From Marinilongibacter aquaticus (lineage in GTDB: Bacteria; Bacteroidota; Bacteroidia; Cytophagales; Spirosomataceae), in the NCBI RefSeq assembly GCF_020149935.1, contig NZ_CP083757.1, positions 3,311,501 through 3,375,500 on the forward strand: 64,000 nucleotides of DNA, given 5' to 3'. Below are positions 10,091-18,788 of the stretch, in pieces. Position 1 is the stretch's first letter. Every line of letters starts with the position of its first letter. The notes beneath the pieces were generated by a model that had not been told where the DNA came from, did not search any database, and saw nothing but the letters and a program-made list of their open reading frames with translations. The position numbers and the translations under genes were made by a program.

Positions 10091-10107
10091 CGACTCAATT
10101 GAAAATC

Positions 10108-10301
10108 ATGAAGCAAACGGTATATTTTGACAATGCGGCAACGACCGCACTCGATCCTTTGGTGTTGGAGGCGATGATGCCTTTTTTACAGAGGGTGGTA
10201 CGGAGGCAAACAATACGGTGCTCAGGGCTGCGGTAGAAAGTTTGGGTGTGGGGCGGATCATTACTTCCGATCTTGAGCATCATGCGGTCTTGCATCCATT
10301 G
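10108..10301 (+). pseudogene. 5' fragment of cysteine desulfurase gene, frameshifted and deleted
   Basis: The first 24 codons match the intact gene at 12000 (MKQTVYFDNAATTALDPLVL...). A run of seven T in the intact gene is six T here, which shifts the frame, and about 123 bp (equivalent to 12088-12210) are missing. In the shifted frame translation ends at 10236. Homology stops abruptly at 10301, the duplication junction, so the PLP lysine and active-site cysteine regions are absent. It cannot make an active enzyme. Confidence 0.92.
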
Positions 10302-10316
10302 TGATTTTTAAGGATT

Positions 10317-11765
10317 TTACCGATTCAAATAGGCCGAGGTGGGTACAAGCGGAATGGCCAACTTATAGTGTTTGTTCAGGGTACGGATAAACTCATTGGC
10401 GATGACAGCATTGCCAAAGGGGGTGGGGTAAAGGCCGTCGTTCGAGAAGAAGTTGCCCTTGGGATAGCTGGGGTCCACAAGGTTGCCATCGTGAGTGGTA
10501 TAGTTGCCGGCCAGTATTTTCTCGTACAGGTTGTATAAGTCAACAATGGGGATGTCGATATCTTTGAGAATGTAATCAAACAAATCATTGTTAAGCCTTT
10601 TTATTAGGGGTTCTGCGTTATCTATAATTTCATCTATTAGATAGCGGTTTTTCATTGCGATATTCACTTTGGGGCTCATTAATGAATCCAGTTTACCATT
10701 CGGCACGAGACCAACCTTGTCCTCTCTCACCCCTGAGGTTGTTTCTATTGGTGCATTGAAGACGGCCCTTTGGATTTCGGCAAAGGTAACCTGATGGTAG
10801 ACGGGGAATTTGCTGTAGTCTGGGATATTGGAGATGCAGCCCTTTGCCCCCGCGGCCAATTGCTTTTTGATGAACTTTGTCATGGGGTGTTCGAATCCAA
10901 TGGGCATTGAACCGATTACGGGTACATTGGGCACAAACCCCTGGCTGCCAAGCTCAATGGTGAATATGTCGGCGTCCTTCTCCATGAGGGCACTGAAAGG
11001 TGCCTTGTCGCTCCTGGAGGCCACGCGTGCTTCGAAAAGTTTGCTGGGTTTCCAGTTGTTGAGTTCGATACGTTCAAGAGCCATACCGGGAAAGGCGACT
11101 ACGTCGAGGTCTTCCATATGCCCCCTGTACTTTTTCAACAGGGGCCTTTCCACGGGCTTTTTCACCGTACTTCCTGTTGTTTGGTCGTAGACATCCTCCA
11201 TGGACTGCTCAAAGCCCTGTATGCCAAGATTGTTGGAAGAGATGTTGAACTTCTGGAAGGGGCCACCGCTGGGGTTGAAATCCGTAGGTATCTTCCGGCC
11301 TGTACCGTTGTAGTCCTGCGGGTCGAAAAGGGGCATTTTCAGGTCGGCTATTCCCAGTTGCCTGGCGATGATATTGGGGTAACTGGTCAGCATGCCTTCG
11401 TTGAAATAGCCGCCGTCACGCACACCGGCGGTGAGGCTGCTGCCCACGGCCAAGTATTTCACTTTTGGGTTCAGCGGGTTTCCTTTTACTTTCTTCAGGA
11501 AGCCGAGATTGAGGGGCACGCCATGCAACGGGATGGCCTTGGGCGTGTAGGGCTGGTTTCCGACTACAAGCTGCTCGATGGTCTGGAATTTTTTTTCCAC
11601 TTTCTGTATTTCTTGAAAGGGCCTGAAAATGCTTGTGTCGGGGTATACGATCTCGGGGTTTGAATAGACCGTTTCCGGTTCCGTTTCTATGGGTTGGTTG
11701 CAGCCCATCAGACAGGCTGCCGCAAAAGCAAAGGATAGTATGCTCGTTTTTGTGTTTCTTTTCAT
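10317..11765 (-). CDS. GDSL-like (SGNH-fold) lipoprotein, copy 2
   Basis: A 482-residue paralog of the 8416-9873 lipoprotein with the same lipobox (Cys22), block I Ser110 and the same His-to-Tyr change in block V (Tyr446). The first 225 or so residues are almost identical to copy 1. Differences cluster at about residues 228-240, 255-258, 285-295, 325-350 and 365-395, with near-perfect identity between the clusters. Unlike copy 1 it is not followed by the esterase/lectin gene but by the desulfurase pseudogene in the opposite orientation, so it probably lost its original downstream partner in the duplication. It is anchored in the envelope as a lipoprotein. Function is unproven. Confidence 0.8.
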   Translation of the reverse strand: MKRNTKTSILSFAFAAACLMGCNQPIETEPETVYSNPEIVYPDTSIFRPFQEIQKVEKKFQTIEQLVVGNQPYTPKAIPLHGVPLNLGFLKKVKGNPLNPKVKYLAVGSSLTAGVRDGGYFNEGMLTSYPNIIARQLGIADLKMPLFDPQDYNGTGRKIPTDFNPSGGPFQKFNISSNNLGIQGFEQSMEDVYDQTTGSTVKKPVERPLLKKYRGHMEDLDVVAFPGMALERIELNNWKPSKLFEARVASRSDKAPFSALMEKDADIFTIELGSQGFVPNVPVIGSMPIGFEHPMTKFIKKQLAAGAKGCISNIPDYSKFPVYHQVTFAEIQRAVFNAPIETTSGVREDKVGLVPNGKLDSLMSPKVNIAMKNRYLIDEIIDNAEPLIKRLNNDLFDYILKDIDIPIVDLYNLYEKILAGNYTTHDGNLVDPSYPKGNFFSNDGLYPTPFGNAVIANEFIRTLNKHYKLAIPLVPTSAYLNR

Positions 11766-11974
11766 TGTGTTAAAAGGATTTAGTCTTGGATAAATTAACC
11801 TTTGCTAATAGCCAGGTGAATCTAGTATTTTCGAGTACTTCTTTTTCAATCGATTGACGAATTTATGGAGATTGGTGGTGACTGACAAGTTTCCACAAAA
11901 TGTTTTTTGGGCGGTCAGGTATTTCGAATTTCAAGAGGAGCATGGCTACGGGCAACAAATTGTGAGCAATTCTG

Positions 11975-11982
11975 TAAATTTG
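11975..11982 (+). promoter_or_regulatory. -7 element (TAAATTTG) of the cysteine desulfurase gene
   Basis: TAAATTTGCGG lies 17 nt before the ATG at 12000 and matches the Bacteroidota -7 motif. A TTG/TTTG at the usual 17-23 nt distance is not clear. Confidence 0.35.
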
Positions 11983-11999
11983 CGGCTCAATTGAAAATC

Positions 12000-13139
12000 A
12001 TGAAGCAAACGGTATATTTTGACAATGCGGCAACGACCGCACTCGATCCTTTGGTGTTGGAGGCGATGATGCCTTTTTTTACAGAGGTCTATGGAAATGG
12101 CTCTTCTATTCACGGCATGGGCCGAAAGGCGAAAGTGGCGATTGAGAATTCGAGGAAAAAAATTGCCCACGCTTTGAAAACGTCTCCGGCCGAAGTCTTT
12201 TTTACTTCGGGTGGTACAGAGGCAAACAATACGGTGCTCAGGGCTGCGGTAGAAAGTTTGGGTGTGGTGCGGATCATTACTTCCGATCTTGAGCATCATG
12301 CGGTCTTGCATCCATTGGAATACATGGAAAAACTTGGGCAGGTAAAGGTGGAGAAGGTGCGTTTGAAAGAGCGAGGAGAAATTGATCTTGGACACCTTGA
12401 AGACTTGTTGCAAAACGAGCAGAAAACATTGGTTTGCCTCATGCATGGAAACAACGAAATCGGCAATGTGCTTGATCTTATTGCGGTGAGCGGCCTCTGC
12501 CGGAAATACGGAGCGTATTTCCATTCGGATACCGTACAGACTATGGGTAAATATCCCATCGATTTGCAGGTGATCGATATCGATTTCCTTTCGGGATCTG
12601 CCCATAAGTTTCATGGACCCAAAGGCGTCGGTTTCCTGTATATCAACGCCAAGAACAAAATCAGCCCTTTATTGCACGGAGGTGCACAGGAACGAAATAT
12701 GCGAGGGGGCACAGAGAACGTGCCCGCGATCGTGGGTTTGGCCAAGGCTTTGGAGTTGGCCATTGAAGAGCAAGACAGTAGGCGAGAGAAGATTGCCAGT
12801 TTGAAACAACACATGAAGACGCAATTGCTCGCTCAAATCCCGGGCTTGGAGTTCAACGGCATGTCGGGTGATTTGGAAAACAGTCTATACAATGTGCTGA
12901 ACGTGTGTTTTCCGGCACACCCCGACAACGAGATGCTTTTGTTCAACTTGGATATCGAAGGCATTTGTGCTTCGGGCGGTTCGGCTTGCAGCAGCGGAAC
13001 AGACATCGGTTCACACGTTTTGCGTGCTTTGGGTACCGAAGACGACCGAGCGAATGTGCGTTTTTCGTTCAGCAGCCAAAATACGATGGAAGAGATTGAC
13101 CGCACAGTGGAGGTTTTGAGAAGGATTTTCGTACAATAG
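12000..13139 (+). CDS. cysteine desulfurase (NifS/IscS-like)
   Basis: A PLP enzyme that takes sulfur from cysteine as an enzyme-bound persulfide for Fe-S clusters and thiolation; cytoplasmic. The start is ATG at 12000, giving 379 residues and the family N-terminus YFDNAATTALDP; an upstream in-frame extension to 11907 is not conserved family sequence. The PLP lysine is K203 in GSAHKFHGPKG and the nucleophilic cysteine is C330 in GGSACSSGTD. Its 5' third was duplicated (see pseudogene at 10108). No scaffold gene (iscU/sufU) is next to it, so whether it serves Fe-S assembly or tRNA thiolation cannot be told from context. Confidence 0.9.
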   Translation: MKQTVYFDNAATTALDPLVLEAMMPFFTEVYGNGSSIHGMGRKAKVAIENSRKKIAHALKTSPAEVFFTSGGTEANNTVLRAAVESLGVVRIITSDLEHHAVLHPLEYMEKLGQVKVEKVRLKERGEIDLGHLEDLLQNEQKTLVCLMHGNNEIGNVLDLIAVSGLCRKYGAYFHSDTVQTMGKYPIDLQVIDIDFLSGSAHKFHGPKGVGFLYINAKNKISPLLHGGAQERNMRGGTENVPAIVGLAKALELAIEEQDSRREKIASLKQHMKTQLLAQIPGLEFNGMSGDLENSLYNVLNVCFPAHPDNEMLLFNLDIEGICASGGSACSSGTDIGSHVLRALGTEDDRANVRFSFSSQNTMEEIDRTVEVLRRIFVQ

Positions 13140-13277
13140 TGGCCGTTCAGGTTGGATATCGCTAGATTAAGCCTGTATTGTTTTCAAGCAATAACTTTAA
13201 GAAAGTATAATATGCCCAGTCTTTCGGTTTTTGCTCGCAATTTGTGAAATTGCAGAGTATTACTTGGATTTCGCGAC

Positions 13278-15539
13278 ATGACTGAAAAAACTGGGATTTT
13301 AAATTATATACGATCATTAATCAAGACAGAAAAAGTTTCTGAGGTTAAGATTTTGGACAATACAATTCCGAATAAACTCGATCGACAATTGGAGAGCATT
13401 GTGAAATCTCCACTTTTGAGCCGAGACCTGAGTTGGCTTACATTCAACGAGCGGGTCTTGGATCAGGCTCGTCGGCCTGAGCTCAGCATTTTCGAAAAAT
13501 TGAAGTTTTTGGCCATCACGGCTTCAAACCTCGACGAGTTTTTCAACGTGCGGATCGGGAGTTTGTACAACTATATCGATTACGGAAAAGAACGTGTCGA
13601 TTATTCCGGATTGCGGGAAAGGCCCTTCAGGATAAAACTGCTTTCGGATATAAACACCTTCTATGAAGAACGAAATCGCCTGTACCGCGAAACCTTGGCT
13701 CCGCAATTCAGGGAAAACGATTTTGATATTGTAGAATACGACACCCTGAGCAAAGAGCAAAAGAAAGAGGCCGATGCCTTTTTTGACAATGACGTCTTTC
13801 CGATGCTTACGCCTATGATTTACGATCAAACGCACGCATTCCCGATATTGCTGGCCAAAAATTTGATCTTGGGTGTGGTCACCAAAAACAAGAAGAAGTT
13901 TTCGAAAACCGGTCAGGATGAGGCTTTTCGTCTTTCGTTTGTGCAGATTCCCAACAACTTGCCCAAGTTTTACACTTTTATCGAGGGCGATATGCTTCTT
14001 TTTGTGCCCATCGAAAGGGTGATCATGGCCAATGTGCAGAAACTTTACCGAAACATCAAAATCGAGTCTGTCGACCTTTTCCGTATTCTACGAAATGCGG
14101 ATTTTACTTTGGAAGAGACCGATGATATGGAGGCCGACTTTGTAGATGAGATCAAGCAGAAGATTAAGGAAAGAAAAGTAGGGCGATTGGTGAGTATGGT
14201 TATCGAGAACGAGCCTTCGGAATGGATGATGGAAATCCTGAAGAAAAAGTGGGAAATCGACGACTACAACATTTTTGTGAACAAGGAGCTCATCGACTTT
14301 ACCCGACTGTGGCAAATCGTGAATCATCCAGAGTTTAAAGATGAGATGTCGGCCAATCATCAATCCATTTATCCTCTGAATTTCGACCGTCTTAAGCTCA
14401 GTGCCATTTTCAGAACCATGCGGGAGCAAGATGTGCTTTTGCATCATCCGTACAATAATTTTGAGCCCGTACTGCAGTTGATTGAAAGAGCGGCCGAAGA
14501 CCCTCAGGTGATGTCGATTAAGCTCACTATTTACCGTTTGGCCAAAAACTCAAGGATTACCAAAGCTTTGCTTAGGGCGGTAGAAAACGGGAAACACGTT
14601 TCTGCTCTTTTTGAAATCAAGGCCAGGTTTGACGAAGAAAACAACATCAAGGAAGCGGAGAAACTGCAAAAGGCAGGGTGTTTTGTGATCTACGGTATTG
14701 GTGGATTTAAAACGCACACCAAATTGATGTTGATTGTGCGAAAAGAAGGCGATGAAGTAGTGAGGTACGCCCACATGGCTTCCGGAAATTACAACGAAGA
14801 CACCGCCAAACTGTATACAGATATTGGGATTTTGACCTCGAATCCCGTGTACACCAAAGACATTTCCGAGTTTTTCAATGTAATAACTGGCCACTCAGAA
14901 CCACAAGATTATCAAAACCTGATTACTTCGCCGCGGGATATGCGGAAAAGTGTCATCGAATTGATTCGTCAAGAAACAGCCAATGCGAAAGCGGGCAAGG
15001 AAGCCGGAGTGTGTATCAAAGTGAATTCGCTTGAAGATAAAGAAACGATTTTTGAGCTGTACGAAGCGTCGAAAGCGGGTGTGAAAGTCGAGTTGATCGT
15101 ACGCGGCATTTGCTGCCTTCGTCCTGGAAGAGTGGGTTTGAGCGAGAATATCCGCGTGAAATCCATTGTGGGGCATTATTTGGAACATGCCCGTATATTC
15201 TATTTCCACAACGACGGCCAGCCCAAGGTTTTCGGCAGTTCAGCGGATATAATGGTACGAAGTTTCGATCGTCGCATCGAGTCCATGTTCGAAATTTTGG
15301 ATGACCATTTGAAGAAGCAAATGATCCTGATTTTGAAATACAACTTGAAAGATAACGTAAACTCCTATGTGCTGAACCAATCGGGAGAATACCATAAAGT
15401 GGATGCCGGAGGAGCGGAGTTCAATTTACACGAGGAGTTCTTCAATGTGAGTCAGGATGCGTTGAAAGGGGTGACTTTGGATGTGTTTTTTTGCAAGAAT
15501 GAAGCTGGCAAAACTGCAAAGGAAAACGAGCAGGATTAA
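13278..15539 (+). CDS. ppk1: polyphosphate kinase 1
   Basis: Makes inorganic polyphosphate from ATP, reversibly. The length of 753 residues is slightly above the usual 690-730 because of an N-terminal extension of about 40 residues before the conserved start of the N domain (LSRDLSWLTFNERVL). Downstream are FNVRIGSLYN, the histidine autophosphorylated in the reaction (His480 in FKTHTKLMLIVR) and the second conserved histidine (His637 in EHARIFYF). The two phospholipase-D-like C-terminal domains are complete. The stop codon shares TTAA with the stop of the convergent gene at 15536. No exopolyphosphatase (ppx) is adjacent. Confidence 0.95.
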   Translation: MTEKTGILNYIRSLIKTEKVSEVKILDNTIPNKLDRQLESIVKSPLLSRDLSWLTFNERVLDQARRPELSIFEKLKFLAITASNLDEFFNVRIGSLYNYIDYGKERVDYSGLRERPFRIKLLSDINTFYEERNRLYRETLAPQFRENDFDIVEYDTLSKEQKKEADAFFDNDVFPMLTPMIYDQTHAFPILLAKNLILGVVTKNKKKFSKTGQDEAFRLSFVQIPNNLPKFYTFIEGDMLLFVPIERVIMANVQKLYRNIKIESVDLFRILRNADFTLEETDDMEADFVDEIKQKIKERKVGRLVSMVIENEPSEWMMEILKKKWEIDDYNIFVNKELIDFTRLWQIVNHPEFKDEMSANHQSIYPLNFDRLKLSAIFRTMREQDVLLHHPYNNFEPVLQLIERAAEDPQVMSIKLTIYRLAKNSRITKALLRAVENGKHVSALFEIKARFDEENNIKEAEKLQKAGCFVIYGIGGFKTHTKLMLIVRKEGDEVVRYAHMASGNYNEDTAKLYTDIGILTSNPVYTKDISEFFNVITGHSEPQDYQNLITSPRDMRKSVIELIRQETANAKAGKEAGVCIKVNSLEDKETIFELYEASKAGVKVELIVRGICCLRPGRVGLSENIRVKSIVGHYLEHARIFYFHNDGQPKVFGSSADIMVRSFDRRIESMFEILDDHLKKQMILILKYNLKDNVNSYVLNQSGEYHKVDAGGAEFNLHEEFFNVSQDALKGVTLDVFFCKNEAGKTAKENEQD

Positions 15540-16135
15540 ATTGAAAAACCGATAGCAAAGCCGCCGAAGAAATTCTTGCCGCCGTATATTGTTTTTTCGT
15601 AAAATTTAAGCCCGTCTTTGTAGACCCTCGGATTGACGGAAACTTTGAAGGTGATTACACGAAGCTTTGGAGGAATATCGATAAACATTTGTCCTTTTAA
15701 AGCCAACAGGGCGTTGAAATAGTTGCGATTGGTATTTGTGCTGGGGTATATGACATGCGAATAGCCCGGGCCCATTTCTACAAAATATTCCATAGCCACT
15801 TTGGCCGGCATGCTTTTGCATTTGTTCATCATGCGGCTGCGTATGGCCTTCAGGTTGTTGAGCATGAAATTGTACGAAACACCAACAGGAAACGAAATCC
15901 CTGCCCCATTTCCCAAGCTGGCGGGCATATAGCCCAAGCCTACACGTCCTGAAATATAGCTTTTGTGATAACGCAAAGGAACGGCTTCGTAGTTGACGGA
16001 CATAATGGGGCTCAACCCAAAACCTTCCAAGAGCAAAGCAGATTTGTACCTCGACCTGTACATGATTTGGGCATGGGCAGCCGAAGCGAAAAGAAGAAAA
16101 AGTAGACCAATAAATATGCTCTTATTCTTGATCAA
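15536..16135 (-). CDS. exported outer-membrane-like hypothetical protein
   Basis: About 199 residues when started at the TTG at 16135, which gives a classic signal peptide (MIKNKSIFIGLLFLLFASAAHAQ in two parts: basic start, hydrophobic core, AHAQ end). A longer frame to 16195 also begins with TTG but puts 20 polar residues before the signal. The mature part has alternating polar/aromatic strands (GVSYNFML, GPGYSHVIY, GGFAIGFSI) and ends in Ile, resembling small beta-barrel proteins of Bacteroidota. It is convergent with ppk1 and overlaps its stop codon. No family name can be given. Confidence 0.65.
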   Translation of the reverse strand: MIKNKSIFIGLLFLLFASAAHAQIMYRSRYKSALLLEGFGLSPIMSVNYEAVPLRYHKSYISGRVGLGYMPASLGNGAGISFPVGVSYNFMLNNLKAIRSRMMNKCKSMPAKVAMEYFVEMGPGYSHVIYPSTNTNRNYFNALLALKGQMFIDIPPKLRVITFKVSVNPRVYKDGLKFYEKTIYGGKNFFGGFAIGFSI

Positions 16136-16238
16136 AAAATGGATGTTTAGGTTATCAGCACGTAATTCGTCCGCAAAATAAGCTTTGTCTTGCAAAATTC
16201 ATTTACTTTAAGCGAAAATTCAAAACAAATACCTATAA

Positions 16239-17456
16239 ATGGAACGTTTTACAGGCTTTCTTGGTATTCTCGTCTTGCTCGGGATTGCTTTTTTGATGAG
16301 TAATAATCGAAAGAAAATAAATATCCGATTGGTTTTGTGGGGTTTGGGCTTGCAGATTGGTTTTGCCTTGTTGATTTTGAAAACGCCGATCGGCCTTCCA
16401 TTTTTCAGGTTTTTTGATGTGCTGATTTCCACTTTGCTTTCGTATGCCGATAAGGGTGGAGATTTCTTGTTCAAGGCTTTTGGGAGTGGGGTGGTTGAGC
16501 CAGCCAACCTCAATTTTGCCATACGTGTTTTACCCACCGTCATCTTCTTTTCTTCTTTGGTTTCGCTGCTTTATTATTTGGGAGTATTGCAAAGGGTAGT
16601 AAAAGCCATTGCTTGGGTGGTACAGAAAACCATGGGCACGAGTGGTTCTGAAACGCTGAGCGTAGCCGGAAGTATATTTGTGGGGCAAACCGAGGCTCCA
16701 TTGTTGGTTAAGCCGTATGTGAAAGGCATGACGAAATCGGAATTGATGACGATAATGGTCGCGGGTTTTGCCACAATTGCGGGCGGCGTAATGGCATTGT
16801 ATGTGAAAATGCTGGAAGATATACCCGATATCGCTGGACACCTCATGGCTGCGTCGATCATGAACGCTCCGGCAGCTTTGATCATCGCGAAAATCATGAT
16901 GCCGGAAACGGAAGAGTCTGAAACAAAGGGCTCATTGAACATCACCGTGGAACGCACGGCAGGCAATGTTATAGAGGCGGTAGGCGATGGAGCAATCGAC
17001 GGCCTGAAATTGGCGGCAAATATTGGGGCCATGCTGATTGCCATTGTCGCCATTGTCGCGATGATAGATGGAGGACTGGCTTATTTGGATACATCTTTCT
17101 CCGATATTTTGGGTAAAGTATTGAAACCCTTGGCCTGGACAATGGGTGTCCCTTGGGACGAGGCGGGCACTGTGGGCGGTTTGATGGGTGAAAAGATTGT
17201 GTTGACTGAATTGATTGCGTATTCCGATTTGCAATCGGTTTTGGCCAATGAAGGATTGACAGAACGCTCGGCAATTATCGCGAGCTACGCTTTGTGCGGT
17301 TTTGCAAATTTTGCGTCTATCGGTATTCAATTGGGCGGGATTGGTGGAATTGCCCCGACACGTAAAAAAGATATTGCCAAATTGGCGACTAAGGCGATGA
17401 TTGGAGGAGCGATAGCCTCAAACCTCACGGCTTGCATCGCGGGTATTTTGATATAA
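16239..17456 (+). CDS. concentrative nucleoside transporter (NupC/CNT family)
   Basis: An inner-membrane cation-coupled nucleoside importer of 405 residues with about ten hydrophobic segments. The CNT signatures are visible: the gate region LGVLQRVVKAIAWVVQKTMG, GQTEAPLLVKPY (the conserved QTEAPL near residues 149-154), and the C-terminal ALCGFANFASIGIQLGG containing the nucleoside-binding FANF/SIGI block. The ATG start at 16239 lies 103 nt from the divergent gene. A terminator follows at 17527. It could feed the purine salvage/GMP route in which guaB (3 kb downstream) acts, but they are separate transcription units. Confidence 0.9.
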   Translation: MERFTGFLGILVLLGIAFLMSNNRKKINIRLVLWGLGLQIGFALLILKTPIGLPFFRFFDVLISTLLSYADKGGDFLFKAFGSGVVEPANLNFAIRVLPTVIFFSSLVSLLYYLGVLQRVVKAIAWVVQKTMGTSGSETLSVAGSIFVGQTEAPLLVKPYVKGMTKSELMTIMVAGFATIAGGVMALYVKMLEDIPDIAGHLMAASIMNAPAALIIAKIMMPETEESETKGSLNITVERTAGNVIEAVGDGAIDGLKLAANIGAMLIAIVAIVAMIDGGLAYLDTSFSDILGKVLKPLAWTMGVPWDEAGTVGGLMGEKIVLTELIAYSDLQSVLANEGLTERSAIIASYALCGFANFASIGIQLGGIGGIAPTRKKDIAKLATKAMIGGAIASNLTACIAGILI

Positions 17457-17526
17457 TTTTTTCGGCCCTTACAACCTTTTCGGCTTTTGCGTACTCTTAG
17501 TTATTGAAAAGGGTTTTAGGGTTATG

Positions 17527-17574
17527 AAAGGTTGGTGGAATTCTATTACGAGGCCCGCCAACCTTTCTCTTTTT
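17527..17574 (+). terminator. terminator after the nucleoside transporter
   Basis: AAAGGTTGG (17527-17535) pairs with CCAACCTTT (17558-17566) and is followed by a T-rich run CTCTTTTT. Confidence 0.6.
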
Positions 17575-17591
17575 AACATCACTCACTAGCT

Positions 17592-18788
17592 ATGAAAAAA
17601 TTGATCTTTCTATCAACCATTCTATTCGTATCTCTCAGCCAATGTACCAGCACTGCACCAAAACCTCAAGAAATACATATTGATTCCGCTTTTCAGCAAG
17701 CCACAAGTCAATTCGCTTTCGATTTTATAAGAGAGTTGAACAATGAAAAAAAGGAGGAAAACTATTTCGTCTCCCCTCTGAGCTTGCACATGGCTTTGGG
17801 TATGTTGCTCAACGGTACGGATGGTGAATCGCGTGTGGCTTTGGGCAAAACCCTGAATTTGGATCAAATGGATATGGAAACCATCAATTCGAATTATTAT
17901 GAATTGATCAAGAACCTGCCGAAGGTAGACACAAAAGTTAAAAACACTTTGGCCAACTCGGTTTGGCAACGCGACAATTTCCCTGTCGAAAAGGATTTCA
18001 ACCAGACTTTGAAAAATTATTTTAGTGCAGAAGTGCACGATGTGCCTTTTGACCAAACAACTGTCGACAATATTAACAAATGGGCCAAGGACAACACAAA
18101 TGGTAAAATCGACCATGTGTTGGACGACGTGGAGCCCAGTTCGGTCATGTTTTTGTTGAATGCCCTTTATTTCAAAGGCGATTGGACGCAACAATTTGAT
18201 ACGGACAAAACCCAAAAAGGCTTGTTCGCAGGTAGCCAGAAAACGGCTCAGGTCGAAATGATGCACATTATGGATGATTTTGCGTATGCAGAATTGGACG
18301 ACTATAAGGTTCTTGAAATGGATTATGGACAGGGCATGTACAGCATGCGTGTCATTTTGCCTGAATCTGGAGATTTGAACGAGCTGATTTCTGGAATGGA
18401 CCAGAATAGTTGGCGAGCCGCAACGCAGAGTTTGGGAGAGCACGAAGTGGATGTGGCTTTTCCGAAAATGAAAATGGTGAATAAAGTGGATTTGAAAAAT
18501 GTACTCAGTGCAATGGGTGTAGGCGATTTGTTTACCGACAAGGCCAATTTGAGTAAAATTTCAAGTGTGGATGGCCTTTATGTCGAAAAGGTGTACCAAG
18601 ATGCCTTGATCGAAGTGGATGAAAAGGGCAGTGAAGCTGCAGCGGTGACTACAATAGAAGTGGGCGTTACATCCGTAGGGCCCGATCAGCAGAAGACTTT
18701 CCATTGCGATAAACCATTCATGTTCTTCATTTATGAAAAAAGTTCAGGAACGATTCAATTCGTGGGAAAAGTTGAAAATTTAGACTGA
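17592..18788 (+). CDS. serpin-family protease inhibitor, exported
   Basis: A 398-residue serpin. Serpins trap serine or cysteine proteases by cleavage of a reactive-centre loop. The N-terminal signal sequence ends near Cys19 (LSQC), possibly a lipobox but with an unusual Gln at -1. The serpin core begins at about residue 40 with the FVSPLSLHMALGMLLNG block. The hinge EKGSEAAAV (344-352) has the small residues of inhibitory serpins. Aligning the loop to alpha-1-antitrypsin puts P1-P1' at Thr360-Ser361. The C-terminal KPFMFFIY and FVGKV match the family signature. It likely protects the cell surface from foreign or own proteases. It overlaps the next gene by one base (TGATG), pointing to coupled translation. 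Confidence 0.93.
   Translation: MKKLIFLSTILFVSLSQCTSTAPKPQEIHIDSAFQQATSQFAFDFIRELNNEKKEENYFVSPLSLHMALGMLLNGTDGESRVALGKTLNLDQMDMETINSNYYELIKNLPKVDTKVKNTLANSVWQRDNFPVEKDFNQTLKNYFSAEVHDVPFDQTTVDNINKWAKDNTNGKIDHVLDDVEPSSVMFLLNALYFKGDWTQQFDTDKTQKGLFAGSQKTAQVEMMHIMDDFAYAELDDYKVLEMDYGQGMYSMRVILPESGDLNELISGMDQNSWRAATQSLGEHEVDVAFPKMKMVNKVDLKNVLSAMGVGDLFTDKANLSKISSVDGLYVEKVYQDALIEVDEKGSEAAAVTTIEVGVTSVGPDQQKTFHCDKPFMFFIYEKSSGTIQFVGKVENLD

Larger units (their letters stand above)
8398..10301. repeat. tandem duplication, unit 1 (about 1.9 kb)
   Basis: This unit repeats as 10299-12317 in direct orientation. It contains a GDSL-like lipoprotein gene, the divergent promoter region and the first part of a cysteine desulfurase gene. 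The right end stops at CATCCATTG in the desulfurase gene and joins the sequence found downstream of the lipoprotein gene; the two ends share TTG, a microhomology junction. Unit 1 is about 115 bp shorter than unit 2: a 123-bp deletion and one lost T in the pseudogene, offset by three extra codons in its lipoprotein gene. Confidence 0.9.
10299..12317. repeat. tandem duplication, unit 2 (about 2.0 kb)
   Basis: Direct-repeat partner of 8398-10301, spanning the second GDSL-like lipoprotein, the divergent promoter region and the first third of the intact cysteine desulfurase. No transposase gene or terminal inverted repeats flank either unit, so unequal recombination or replication slippage is more likely than transposition. 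Confidence 0.9.

Noticed and set aside
10015-10107. N-terminal extension of the desulfurase frames (also 11907-11999)
   Set aside because: The extension contains the -7 promoter element, and family members begin at the ATG followed by YFDNAATT.
8398-12317. Duplication as an insertion sequence or composite transposon
   Set aside because: No transposase, no terminal inverted repeats and no target-site duplication; a 3-bp microhomology explains the junction.
12000-13139. Part of an ISC or SUF operon
   Set aside because: Neighbours are ppk1 and a lipoprotein; no scaffold, ferredoxin or SufBCD genes are present.
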